The notes beneath the pieces are model-generated. The model was not told where the DNA came from. It made no database searches and worked only from the letters and a program-made list of their open reading frames with translations. The translations under genes and the position numbers were made by a program. This document shows, piece by piece, positions 10,293 through 18,645 of a stretch of 64,000 nucleotides of DNA. The DNA is from Pseudomonadota bacterium (GTDB lineage: Bacteria > Pseudomonadota > Gammaproteobacteria > Steroidobacterales > Steroidobacteraceae), in contig JANXUT010000060.1 of assembly GCA_025356075.1 (NCBI GenBank), positions 116,322 through 180,321 on the forward strand, written 5' to 3'. Numbering within the stretch: position 1 is the first letter of the stretch; every line of letters begins with the position of its first letter.

Positions 10293-13200
10293 CTATAGGT
10301 GAGCGGCGCTCGCAGGCGAGCGCGCGAGGTAGCCGAAATACAGCAGCGGAATCAGCAGCAGAGTCAGTGCCGTCGACACGAGGATGCCGAAGATCAGCGA
10401 AATGGCGAGGCCATTGAAAATGGGGTCGTCGAGGATGAAGAACGCGCCGATCATCGCGGCAAGGCCGGTCAGGACAATCGGCCGCGCGCGAATGGCTGCG
10501 GCGCGGCTGACCGCTTCAGCGGGCGGCCGACCGGCCGCAATCTCGGCGTTGATGAAGTCGACCAGCAGGATCGAGTTCCGGACGATGATGCCGGCGAGCG
10601 CGATCATGCCGATCATCGAGGTAGCCGTGAAGTTTGCTCCGAGGAGCGCGTGTCCCGGCATGACACCGATGATCGTCAGCGGAATCGGCGCCATGATCAC
10701 GAGGGGCACGGCGTAGGAGCGGAACTGGGCGACGACGAGCAGGTAGATGAAGATCAGGCCGACGGCGTAGGCCGTGCCCATGTCGCGGAACGTCTCGTAG
10801 GTGATCGTCCATTCGCCATCCCACTTCACGCTGAAGTCGCTCAGGCGGTCGGGCGGGCTGATGAACCGTTGTACGAGCGGCTGCCCGGCGGGTGGCGAGG
10901 ACCCGATCTGCGACACGAGGCTGAACATCCCGTACAGGGGACTGTCGAGCCGTCCGGCCATGTCGCCAGTGACGAAGACGACCGGCAGCAGGTCCTTGTG
11001 GTAGATGGTCGCGTCCCACGGCTTTTGCACCACGGTGACGATCTCGGACACCGGGACGAGCGCACCGGTCGACGTCCGCACCGGGAGCGCAAGGGCCTGG
11101 TCGAGTCCCTGCTTGTCCGCGGAGCGAAGTTCAAGGCGAACGGCAATCGGATCCCGCTCGCGACCGGTGTGGGCGAACGTGGCATCCAGGTGCGCGAGCC
11201 CGGTTGCGAGCGCATCGGTGACCGCTGCCTGGGAGACTCCCAGGAGGCCCGCCTTCGCCCGATCGAGTCTGACTTCGTAGCGAGGCATCGCGGCGGGCAG
11301 CGTGTCGTCGGTATCGACGATGTCCTTGGTTGAGTCGAACATCACCCGCAGGGCTTGTCCGACCTTCTGCTGCGCGGCGTAGTCGGGTCCGTAGATTTCG
11401 GCCACGAGGGGCGCCTGCACGGGCGGTCCCGGCGGTACCTCGACGACCTGTACCGACGTGGCGCCGAGCCTCCTGCCTTCCGCGGCCAGTGCCGGGCGAA
11501 CGGCCCGGGCAATATCGTGGCTCTTGCGGCTCCGCGCGCTTTTGTCGACGAGATTGACCTGCAGGTCACCCTGGTTGCCCTCGCCCCGCAGGTAGTACTG
11601 ACGCACGAGGCCGTTGAAGTTGATCGGGGCTGCGGTGCCGGCATACGCCTGGTAGTCAGTCACCTCTGGCACCTGCCGGATGACCAGCGCGAGCGCCGTC
11701 AGGACCCGCGCGGTGCCCTCGACCGGCGTTCCTTCCGGCATGTTGACCACAACCTGGAACTCCGACTTGTTGTCGAAAGGCAGCATCTTGAGGACGACCA
11801 GCTGGACGACGGCCAGCAGAACGGCAACGCCGATGGCGCCGACCGTTCCCCAGTACAGCCGATGGCGCCTCTTCCGGGCACCGTCGCCGGTCAGGAACGG
11901 GTTCATGAGCCGCTCGAACCAGCGGTGGAGTTTCCCTTCGACCGCAGACTCCGAAGCCTCGTTGTGGCGTTGGCCCGCAAACAGCTTTCGGCACAACCAC
12001 GGAGTAAAGACCAGGGCCACCGCCAGGGAGATCAGCATCCCCATGCTGGCGTTGATCGGAATCGGGCTCATGTAGGGGCCCATGAGGCCGGACACAAACG
12101 CCATCGGCAGCAGCGCCGCGATCACGGTGAACGTCGCCAGAATCGTCGGGCCGCCGACTTCGTCGACCGCGCGCGGGATCACCTCGGCTATCCCGCCTGT
12201 GTCGATCGACAGGTGCCGATGGATGTTCTCGACGATGACGATCGCGTCATCGACGAGGATGCCGATCGCGAAGATGAGCGCAAACAGCGACACCCGGTTG
12301 ATCGTGAAGCCCCAGGCCCACGAGGCGAACAGCGTTGCCGCCAGCGTTACGACAACGGCCGCACCGACCACGAGCGCCTCGCGCTTGCCGACGGCGACCA
12401 GGACCAGGACGACGACGGAGGTCGTCGCGAACAACAGCTTCTCGATCAGTTTCTTCGCCTTGTCATTCGCCGTAACGCCGTAGTTGCGCGTCACGGTGAC
12501 CTCGACACCCGCCGGAATCGTGATGCCTTTCAGCTGATTGACGCGTTCGATGACGGCTGTGGCGACGTCAATCGCGTTGCTGCCGGGTTTCTTTGCGACC
12601 GCGAGCGTGACCGCCGGCGCCTGACTGATCGCCGCTGTGCCCAACTTCTCGGCAGCGGGCCCCGTTCCAAACCACGCATAGCGGCTCGGCGTCTTTGGGG
12701 CATCGCTGACGGTCGCCACGTCATCGAGATAGACAGGCTTGCCGTCCCGCGCCGAAATGATGAGGCCGCCAACGTCGTCGCGATTAGCGAGAAATTCTCC
12801 GGCCTGGACCGGCGACAGGCGCCCGTCGGTCACGACAGCGTCGGCCTGGCGCACCAGGCTTGCGGCCTGAAGTGCACCGGCAACGTCGCTCGCTGTCAGG
12901 CCGGCCGCGGTCAGGCGCCCGGGGTCGAGTTCGACATGAATCGTGGGCTCCATGTCCCCGACCGAGTAGACGTTCCGCGTCCCCGGTACCCGCTTGAGCT
13001 CACTCTCGATCGCACGCGCAACCTGGCCGAGCTCATGGCCGCCGAGCGCCGCATTGCGGCTCCAAAGCGTAAGGGTGACGATGGGTACGTCATCGATGCC
13101 CTTCGGCTTGATGAGCGGCTGCAGGATGCCGGCGCCGGCCGGGCGCCAGTCCTGGTTCGAGTACACCGCGTTGTAGAGCCGCACGATGGCGTCATTGCGG

Positions 13201-13520
13201 TGCACTCCGACCTCGTACTGGACGGTGAGGACCGCAAGACCCGGACGCGACACCGAGTAGATGTGCTTGACACCGGAGATCTCGCCCAGCACCTTCTCCA
13301 TCGGCGTCGCGACGAGGTTCTCGACCTGCTCCGCCGACGCTCCCGGGAACGGGACCATGATGTTGGCGAACGTGACGTCGATCTGCGGTTCCTCCTCGCG
13401 CGGCGTCACGAGCACCGCGAATGCACCCATCAGCAGGGCCGTCAGCGCGAGTAGCGGCGTCAGTTGATTGTCGAGAAAGAACCCCGCCAGCCGCCCGCTG
13501 ATTCCAAGCGGCTGGCTCAC
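10293..13520 (-). CDS. RND efflux pump, inner-membrane permease
   Basis: Proton-driven inner-membrane transporter of the RND superfamily, 1075 residues with the usual duplicated plan: one transmembrane helix, a large periplasmic loop and five helices, twice over. TM4 carries the acidic pair in GILVDDAIVIVENIHRHL. The TM10 position, lysine in AcrB, reads GIIVRNSILLVDF, so arginine replaces the proton-relay lysine. No heavy-metal (CusA) motif cluster is evident, so substrate is unknown. The GTG start at 13520 overlaps the adaptor stop by 4 nt. The SQR gene follows after 12 nt, so the pump, adaptor, SQR and outer-membrane factor are expected on one message. Confidence 0.93.
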   Translation of the reverse strand: MSQPLGISGRLAGFFLDNQLTPLLALTALLMGAFAVLVTPREEEPQIDVTFANIMVPFPGASAEQVENLVATPMEKVLGEISGVKHIYSVSRPGLAVLTVQYEVGVHRNDAIVRLYNAVYSNQDWRPAGAGILQPLIKPKGIDDVPIVTLTLWSRNAALGGHELGQVARAIESELKRVPGTRNVYSVGDMEPTIHVELDPGRLTAAGLTASDVAGALQAASLVRQADAVVTDGRLSPVQAGEFLANRDDVGGLIISARDGKPVYLDDVATVSDAPKTPSRYAWFGTGPAAEKLGTAAISQAPAVTLAVAKKPGSNAIDVATAVIERVNQLKGITIPAGVEVTVTRNYGVTANDKAKKLIEKLLFATTSVVVLVLVAVGKREALVVGAAVVVTLAATLFASWAWGFTINRVSLFALIFAIGILVDDAIVIVENIHRHLSIDTGGIAEVIPRAVDEVGGPTILATFTVIAALLPMAFVSGLMGPYMSPIPINASMGMLISLAVALVFTPWLCRKLFAGQRHNEASESAVEGKLHRWFERLMNPFLTGDGARKRRHRLYWGTVGAIGVAVLLAVVQLVVLKMLPFDNKSEFQVVVNMPEGTPVEGTARVLTALALVIRQVPEVTDYQAYAGTAAPINFNGLVRQYYLRGEGNQGDLQVNLVDKSARSRKSHDIARAVRPALAAEGRRLGATSVQVVEVPPGPPVQAPLVAEIYGPDYAAQQKVGQALRVMFDSTKDIVDTDDTLPAAMPRYEVRLDRAKAGLLGVSQAAVTDALATGLAHLDATFAHTGRERDPIAVRLELRSADKQGLDQALALPVRTSTGALVPVSEIVTVVQKPWDATIYHKDLLPVVFVTGDMAGRLDSPLYGMFSLVSQIGSSPPAGQPLVQRFISPPDRLSDFSVKWDGEWTITYETFRDMGTAYAVGLIFIYLLVVAQFRSYAVPLVIMAPIPLTIIGVMPGHALLGANFTATSMIGMIALAGIIVRNSILLVDFINAEIAAGRPPAEAVSRAAAIRARPIVLTGLAAMIGAFFILDDPIFNGLAISLIFGILVSTALTLLLIPLLYFGYLARSPASAAHL

Positions 13521-14584
13521 CGCCTCGACTCCGCGGACAGCCGGGCGCCAGCCGCAATCGGGTCGAGTGCAATGTGCTCGCCGGCGACGAGGCCGGCCAG
13601 AATCTCCACTTCGTCCCCGAAGCGGTGGCCCGGCCGCACGTAGCGGAAGGACAGGTTCCCCTTCGGATCGATCACGTAGAGGCCGGTCACTTCGCTCCGC
13701 TCGATCAGCGCCGACGCCGGAGCCATCAGACGATCCGCGTCCCCGATGACGAGCCCAACCTTGACGTACATCCCAGGCGCGAGATCGAGGGCTCCGGACG
13801 GCAAGTCGAGTCGTGCCCGGAATGCGCTCGTCTGGACCGCGACCTCGGGGAAGATCGTGATCTTCGTCGCCTCGACGCGCCGGTCGGCGACATAGATTGC
13901 GGCTCGCTTGAGCCGTCGGACCTCCATGACGATGCTTTGCGGCACGTACGTGTTGACGCGCAGGTCCTTGAGGGACAGTCCCGTCATTAGCGGCGTCCCG
14001 GGCGAGACAGACTCACCGACCTGGACGAGGCGTTTCGTCACAACGCCGCCGTAAGGCGCGCGCACTTCGGTGTAACCGACGCCCGCGCGCGCCGTCGTCA
14101 GGCCCGCCTCGGCGGCGACCCGGCGCGCAGCGGCGGCGTCGCGATTCGCGGTCGCCTGATCGAGTTGCGCCTTGGAGACGACCCGCCGCTCGAACATATC
14201 GGCGACGCGCTGGTAGTTCGTTGCGGCCTCGGAATTCCGCGCCTGGGCCTCCGTCAACGCCGCCTCGGCGCCCTGCAGGCCTGCCCTCTGCTCCGTACCC
14301 TTGAGCCGCATGATCACGGCACCGGCCGGCACGACGTCATCGACGTCGTAGAGGATCTCCGCGATCCGGCCGCTTGTTTGCGCCGAAACGGTCGCCTGAT
14401 TCACGGCTTCGATCGTACCGTCCACCGAGCGCTCGAGCGGCATCCGGACCGACTCGATGACGGTGCTTGCAAGCGCGGGCTTATTCGAGCCGGCAACGGA
14501 AGGCTGCTTCCCGCCGCATGCCACGAGCGCGAGAGCCAGGACCGTGATCGAGACGGTAGAACGCGCCGAGTGAGTTGGCCGCAT
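13517..14584 (-). CDS. RND periplasmic adaptor lipoprotein
   Basis: Membrane-fusion protein that links the RND pump to the outer-membrane factor. The 355 residues start with a lipoprotein signal (LALALVAC, lipidated C23), followed by a barrel-sandwich/lipoyl half (VSAQTSGRIAEILYDVDDVVPAGAVIMRL), a coiled-coil hairpin at about 100-165 (GAEAALTEAQARNSEAATNYQR), the second lipoyl half (VRAPYGGVVTKRLVQVGESVSPGTPLM) and a beta-barrel/MP domain. It starts at ATG 14584, 15 nt after the small membrane protein gene, and overlaps the pump gene by 4 nt. Confidence 0.92.
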   Translation of the reverse strand: MRPTHSARSTVSITVLALALVACGGKQPSVAGSNKPALASTVIESVRMPLERSVDGTIEAVNQATVSAQTSGRIAEILYDVDDVVPAGAVIMRLKGTEQRAGLQGAEAALTEAQARNSEAATNYQRVADMFERRVVSKAQLDQATANRDAAAARRVAAEAGLTTARAGVGYTEVRAPYGGVVTKRLVQVGESVSPGTPLMTGLSLKDLRVNTYVPQSIVMEVRRLKRAAIYVADRRVEATKITIFPEVAVQTSAFRARLDLPSGALDLAPGMYVKVGLVIGDADRLMAPASALIERSEVTGLYVIDPKGNLSFRYVRPGHRFGDEVEILAGLVAGEHIALDPIAAGARLSAESRR

Positions 14585-14599
14585 GCGGGCTGCTCCGGC

Positions 14600-14803
14600 T
14601 CAGCTGAAGGCTTGCCCGGGCTTGATCCCGAAGCGCTTCAGCACTATCGCGAGGGGGCAGAAACCCGTAAACGAGGATTGGAATAGATTGGCGCCGACGA
14701 ACGCTGTCAGCCAGAGCCAAGCCGGGCCCGAGAGATACGCAAGAAGGAGGCTGCCGAGCACGACGGTGCCCGCAAACCGCATGACCCAACGATCGATGCT
14801 CAT
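14600..14803 (-). CDS. Small YgaP-like (DUF2892) membrane protein
   Basis: A 67-residue inner-membrane protein with two hydrophobic segments and the family pattern SIDRWVMRFAGTVVLGSLLLA ... LTAFVGANLFQSSFTGFCPLAIVLKRFG. The same domain forms the membrane anchor of the E. coli rhodanese YgaP; the rhodanese part is absent here. The conserved FCPL cysteine could carry sulfane sulfur, but that is inference. The start at 14803 is preferred over the in-frame ATG at 14818 because GGAG lies 9 nt before it. First gene of the RND/SQR operon and divergent from the ArsR-type regulator. Confidence 0.8.
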   Translation of the reverse strand: MSIDRWVMRFAGTVVLGSLLLAYLSGPAWLWLTAFVGANLFQSSFTGFCPLAIVLKRFGIKPGQAFS

Positions 14804-14867
14804 AGGTGACTTCTCCATCGCTTTGTACTCGACACTTCAATCTCAGGTGGCGGACTCTATCAGATAT

Positions 14868-14880
14868 TGCTAAAGTAGCA
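14868..14880. promoter_or_regulatory. Candidate operator palindrome between divergent units
   Basis: TGCTA-aag-TAGCA is a perfect 5-bp inverted repeat with a 3-bp spacer, inside the AT-richer gap (14804-14925) between the RND/SQR operon and the ArsR-type repressor gene. Position and symmetry suit a dimeric winged-helix repressor controlling both directions. I could not place a convincing -35/-10 pair on either strand, so the link to the repressor is inference. Confidence 0.4.
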
Positions 14881-14925
14881 CTCACTGATGGTTTTGCCAT
14901 ACGTACAAACCGAGGAGTCCGACGA

Positions 14926-15318
14926 ATGGCCGCAGGCGCAGCGAGTGGTGCAATGCAAAATCGGGTGATGCCGGAAATGGCTGCCGTACAGGAGCACGCG
15001 ACCGAAGCGGCCGCCCTTCTGAAGGCGCTGGCCAACGACCAGCGTCTGCTGGTGTTGTGTGCCTTGCTCGGCAAGTCCCTGTCAGTGGGCGAGATCAACG
15101 AGCGAGTTGCGCTCAGCCAGTCCGCCCTCTCCCAGCACCTTGCGGTACTTCGGTCGGCCGGCCTCGTGACCACGCGGCGGCAGTCGCAGACGATCCACTA
15201 CGCGCTGGCGGAAGGTCCGGCGCTCAAGATCATGGAAGTGCTTTACGAGGCTTTCTGTGCGCCCGGCCCTTCCAAGGCTCGCGCGAGGCCGCCGGTCAGC
15301 AAATCCGGCAGGCGGTGA
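14926..15318 (+). CDS. ArsR-family repressor of the BigR/SqrR/YgaV type
   Basis: Dimeric winged-helix repressor, 130 residues. The helix-turn-helix reads SVGEINERVALSQSALSQHLAVLRSAGLV, followed by a wing (TRRQSQTIHYAL). It lacks an ArsR/SmtB metal box but has exactly two cysteines, C45 (LLVLCALL) and C111 (YEAFCAPG), 66 residues apart. That is the spacing of the redox pair in BigR (42/108) and SqrR (41/107), which form a di- or polysulfide bridge on exposure to persulfide and then release DNA. ATG 14926 was chosen because GAGGAG lies 8 nt upstream. It is divergent from the RND/SQR operon and upstream of a second DUF2892 gene, resembling E. coli ygaV-ygaP. Confidence 0.88.
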   Translation: MAAGAASGAMQNRVMPEMAAVQEHATEAAALLKALANDQRLLVLCALLGKSLSVGEINERVALSQSALSQHLAVLRSAGLVTTRRQSQTIHYALAEGPALKIMEVLYEAFCAPGPSKARARPPVSKSGRR

Positions 15319-15392
15319 TGCGTGTGATGTAGCCGAATCCGTCGCCGCAGCCGCGTGGCGGCACATCGACAGTCGAGAATGGAGAAAAGGCC

Positions 15393-15596
15393 ATGAAAGC
15401 CAATGTGGGTTCGATTGATCGCATTGCCCGGGTCGGGCTCGGACTGACGCTCCTGAGCATCGTATTTCTCGGGACGGGTCCGGCCCGCTGGTTCGGGTTG
15501 ATCGGGATAGTGCCGCTGCTTACGGCGTCGATGGGCTTTTGCCCCCTCTACACGGTGATCGGTTTCAATACCGGCGCGACCGGCGACAACGAGTAG
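15393..15596 (+). CDS. Second small YgaP-like (DUF2892) membrane protein
   Basis: A 67-residue membrane protein with the family opening KANVGSIDRIARVGLGL and a second helix ending GFCPLYTVIGFNTG. It keeps the conserved Cys-Pro-Leu of the other copy at 14600-14803 but is otherwise quite different, so the pair is not a recent duplication. A good ribosome site (GGAG and AAGG) precedes ATG 15393. It is 74 nt after the ArsR-type repressor and probably in its transcript. Confidence 0.8.
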   Translation: MKANVGSIDRIARVGLGLTLLSIVFLGTGPARWFGLIGIVPLLTASMGFCPLYTVIGFNTGATGDNE

Positions 15597-15627
15597 CGGG
15601 AACAGAAGGGTCGACCACGACATCAAG

Positions 15628-15666
15628 TCGGTTGAGCGCGGCGCCCGCTCCTCGATCGTCAACCGA
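15628..15666. terminator. Inverted repeat between convergent genes
   Basis: TCGGTTGA (15628-15635) and TCAACCGA (15659-15666) are perfect 8-bp arms around a GC-rich loop that contains a smaller GAGCG/CGCTC pair. The right arm overlaps the phoU stop codon. It sits between the second DUF2892 gene (plus) and phoU (minus), as a bidirectional terminator would, but neither strand has a following T-run, so it may only be an mRNA 3'-end hairpin. Confidence 0.35.
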
Positions 15667-16423
15667 GGCGCGACTCCGTCGGCGGCTCGCGCTGGTGGTC
15701 GGCGAGGGCGAGCGAAGCGAGTGTCGCGACTCCCGCCCCGGCCTCCGCGCCAGCGGCACCGGCATCCTCCCGGCGCGCGAGCCTCGGGACGCTCGCGGCG
15801 ATGCTGCGCGCATGATCGCCGACCCGCTCCAGCGCCTTCAGCAGGAACACCGTGTGGACGGTGGTCTTGAGGTGCCGCGGATCCTCCATGACGTACGTCA
15901 CGAGCTCCCTGAGCGCCAGCTGGAATTCCCCGTCGAGCTCAAGGTCACGCTCGGCGGTTGCCGCCGCGCTCGCAAGATCGACGCGGTCGAAGGCATCGAG
16001 TGCATCGCGGAGCATGGAAACCGCGAGGCGCGACATCTTGCGCACGTCGTTGTAAAGGTGCGGCAGCGGCGAGCGCTCGCCGCTCGAGTTGAGCTCGATC
16101 GACAGGCGCGCGATCTTGCGCGCGGCATTGCCGACCCGCTCGAGGTCGGTCGCGACGCGCCCGATCGCGAGGATTGCGCGCAGGTCCGAGGCGACCGGCT
16201 GGCGGCGCGCGATGAGGCCGATGATTTCCTCCTCGATCGACTGGCCGTAGCCGGTAACCTGCGCCGCGCGCCCGATCACCTCGCGGGCCGCCTCGTCGTC
16301 GCCGCGCACGAGTGCGAGGACCGCGCGCTGGATCTGGTCGATGCCGAGGCCGCCCATCGCGAGCACCCGCATCCTGAGGTTCAGGATGTCGCCATCGAAA
16401 GTGCGGACGGTATGCCCTTCCAC
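15659..16423 (-). CDS. phoU: Phosphate signalling protein PhoU, pst-linked copy
   Basis: Cytosolic helical-bundle protein that links PstSCAB transport to the PhoR kinase and damps the Pho response when phosphate is plentiful. The 254 residues contain the two PhoU repeats with ATDLERVGNAARKIARL and LKALERVGDHARSIAA, the acidic metal-binding E(x)3D-type signatures. A roughly 30-residue Ala/Gly-rich tail follows the second repeat. It is the last gene of pstC-pstA-pstB-phoU, 13 nt after pstB. A second, only moderately similar phoU lies at 21985-22710. Confidence 0.94.
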   Translation of the reverse strand: MEGHTVRTFDGDILNLRMRVLAMGGLGIDQIQRAVLALVRGDDEAAREVIGRAAQVTGYGQSIEEEIIGLIARRQPVASDLRAILAIGRVATDLERVGNAARKIARLSIELNSSGERSPLPHLYNDVRKMSRLAVSMLRDALDAFDRVDLASAAATAERDLELDGEFQLALRELVTYVMEDPRHLKTTVHTVFLLKALERVGDHARSIAASVPRLARREDAGAAGAEAGAGVATLASLALADHQREPPTESRLG

Positions 16424-16436
16424 GGCAGCCTCCGGC

Positions 16437-17327
16437 TCAGCCGAACCGGCCGGTGATGTAGTCCTCGGTGAGCCGGTGACGCGGATTCGTGAAGATCTGG
16501 TTGGTGGCGCCGACCTCGACGAGTTCGCCGAGGTGGAAGTACGCGGTGCGCTGCGAGACGCGCGCAGCCTGCTGCATGTTGTGGGTGACGATCACGATCG
16601 CGTAGTTCTGCCTAAGCTCGTCGATCAGGTCCTCGATGCGGGCCGTCGCGATCGGATCGAGCGCCGAGCACGGCTCGTCCATGAGGATGACCTCCGGGTC
16701 CACCGCGATCGCCCGTGCGATGCACAGGCGTTGCTGCTGCCCGCCCGAGAGCCCGGTGCCGGGATGGTCGAGCCGATCCTTGACCTCCTCCCACAGGCCC
16801 GCCTTCGCGAGCGAGGTCTGCACGACCTCGTCGAGCTCGGCGCGATTCGCCGCGAGCCCGTGGATGCGGGGTCCATACGCGATATTCTCGTAGATCGACT
16901 TCGGGAACGGGTTCGGCTTCTGGAACACCATGCCGACGCGCGCTCTCAGCTGCACGACGTCCTGGCGCTTCTCGTAGATGTCGACGCCATCGAGCGTGAT
17001 GCTGCCATCGACGCGCGCCGAGTCGATCGTGTCGTTCATACGGTTGAGGCACCGGAGAAACGTCGACTTGCCGCAGCCGGAGGGACCGATGAGCGCGATC
17101 ACGGCATTGCGGCCGATGTCGAGGCTCACATCCTTGACCGCGTGCTTCTCGCCGTAGTGCACGTTGACCCGCCGCGCGGTCATTACCGCGTCCGCGACGG
17201 TAACCTGACCGACCGTCTTCGTCTCGATCTTGCTGCCGGGCTGGGAGTCATCGGCGGCCGCGGCGACGCGCGCGCGCGGCACGCGGATGCGCACGTTCGG
17301 GTCCGTCGGGGCGATCTCGGTCGACAT
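16437..17327 (-). CDS. pstB: Phosphate ABC transporter ATPase
   Basis: Cytoplasmic ATPase of the high-affinity phosphate importer. The 296 residues begin with about 45 poorly conserved residues, then the PstB core: Walker [15 protein letters not shown]-loop [22 protein letters not shown] (a PstB hallmark), signature [14 protein letters not shown], Walker [14 protein letters not shown] and the H-loop [12 protein letters not shown]. The N-terminal extension makes the protein longer than E. coli PstB (257); a shorter start at the internal ATG of [12 protein letters not shown] is possible. Gaps of 13 to 16 nt to phoU and pstA indicate an operon. Confidence 0.96.
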   Translation of the reverse strand: MSTEIAPTDPNVRIRVPRARVAAAADDSQPGSKIETKTVGQVTVADAVMTARRVNVHYGEKHAVKDVSLDIGRNAVIALIGPSGCGKSTFLRCLNRMNDTIDSARVDGSITLDGVDIYEKRQDVVQLRARVGMVFQKPNPFPKSIYENIAYGPRIHGLAANRAELDEVVQTSLAKAGLWEEVKDRLDHPGTGLSGGQQQRLCIARAIAVDPEVILMDEPCSALDPIATARIEDLIDELRQNYAIVIVTHNMQQAARVSQRTAYFHLGELVEVGATNQIFTNPRHRLTEDYITGRFG

Positions 17328-17343
17328 GTCGGCTTACCTCAGG

Positions 17344-18645
17344 CTACCAGCGTCGCTCAAAGCGGCTGCGGAGAAAGACCGCCGCCGCGTTCATGACCAG
17401 CAGGAACGCCAGCAGCACCATGATGGCGCCCGACGTCCTCTCGACGAACGCGCGCTCTGGGCTGCTGGCCCACAGATAGACCTGCACCGGCAGGACCGTC
17501 GCAGGATCGGAGAGGGTCTTCGGCACGTCGGCGATGAAGGCCACCATGCCGATCATGAGGAGCGGCGCGCTCTCGCCGAGCGCGCGCGCCATGCCGATGA
17601 TCGCGCCCGTCAGCATGCCCGGCATCGCGAGCGGCAGCACGTGGTGGAGCACCGCCTGCACCGGCGATGCGCCCATGCCGAACGCCGCCTCGCGGATCGA
17701 GGGCGGAACGGCCTTGAGTGCCGCGCGGCTCGTGATGATGATCGTCGGCAGCGTCATCAGCGTGAGCACCAGGCCCCCGACCAGCGGCGCCGAACGCGGC
17801 AGGCCGAAGAACTGGATGAACATTGCGAGTCCCAAGAGCCCGAACACGATCGAGGGCACTGCCGCGAGGTTGTTGATGTTGACCTCGATGATGTCGGTCA
17901 AGCGGTTGCGCTTGGCGAACTCCTCGAGGTACACCGCCGCCGCGACGCCGATCGGGAATGACAGGAAGAGCGTCACGAGCAGCGTGAAGAGCGAACCCAT
18001 CACCGCGCCGCGCACACCCGCCTGCTCGGGCTCGCGCGAGTCGCCCCCCGTCAGGAATTTCGGGTTGAACCGCACCTCGACCCGGTGCTCCGCCGTCAGC
18101 CGGTCGATCCAGCCGAGCTCGCGGTCGTCGATCGAGCGCTCGTCCTCGGGCACGTTGCGGTCGATGTGGCCCTTGACCAGCATGTCGACGTGATCATCCG
18201 CCATCAGCCACAGCGTCTCGCGGCTGCCGATGCGGTTCGGGTCGGCGAGCACCCGCGCGCGCACCACAGTCTCGGCGCTGCCGCTCAGGAGCCCGTAAAG
18301 CTTGCGCAGGTCGCCCCGCTCGGTGACCTCGGGGAAACGCTCACGCAGCGCCTGGCGCACCAGCGCCTCGTAGTTGGCGCCCTCGAGATCCGCGGGCGCG
18401 CGCTTGCCGTCGGGGTCGATCTTGTCGGCGGCGTAGCTCACCTCGAGCCGCACGAAGGTCTGCTCGAAGGCGGTGTAGCCCTTGGAGATGATCGAGAAGA
18501 AGAGGAACGCGACGAACAGGAGCCCGAGTGCCACCGCGGCGATGCCGTAGCTGCGAAACCTAAGCTCCGCGCGGTAGCGGCGCTTCAGGCCCGCCGCCAC
18601 CTTCTGCTGCGAGGTCCGCGCCCGCGCTTGGGTCGCCTCACTCAT
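17344..18645 (-). CDS. pstA: Phosphate ABC transporter permease PstA
   Basis: Inner-membrane permease subunit that pairs with PstC. The 433 residues carry a long N-terminal part with one hydrophobic helix (SYGIAAVALGLLFVAFLFFSII) and an extracytoplasmic domain of about 150 residues, as in the extended PstA type, then the binding-protein-dependent permease domain (SLFTLLVTLFLSFPIGVAAAVYLEEFA) with an EAA-loop (EAAFGMGASPVQAVLHHVLPLAMPG). The first 8 nt of the gene overlap the end of pstC. Confidence 0.95.
   Translation of the reverse strand: MSEATQARARTSQQKVAAGLKRRYRAELRFRSYGIAAVALGLLFVAFLFFSIISKGYTAFEQTFVRLEVSYAADKIDPDGKRAPADLEGANYEALVRQALRERFPEVTERGDLRKLYGLLSGSAETVVRARVLADPNRIGSRETLWLMADDHVDMLVKGHIDRNVPEDERSIDDRELGWIDRLTAEHRVEVRFNPKFLTGGDSREPEQAGVRGAVMGSLFTLLVTLFLSFPIGVAAAVYLEEFAKRNRLTDIIEVNINNLAAVPSIVFGLLGLAMFIQFFGLPRSAPLVGGLVLTLMTLPTIIITSRAALKAVPPSIREAAFGMGASPVQAVLHHVLPLAMPGMLTGAIIGMARALGESAPLLMIGMVAFIADVPKTLSDPATVLPVQVYLWASSPERAFVERTSGAIMVLLAFLLVMNAAAVFLRSRFERRW

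Noticed and set aside
11355..13454. Long open frame of 699 codons opposite the RND pump gene
   Set aside because: Asp/Arg-rich product with no recognisable motif; the opposite strand encodes an intact RND permease.
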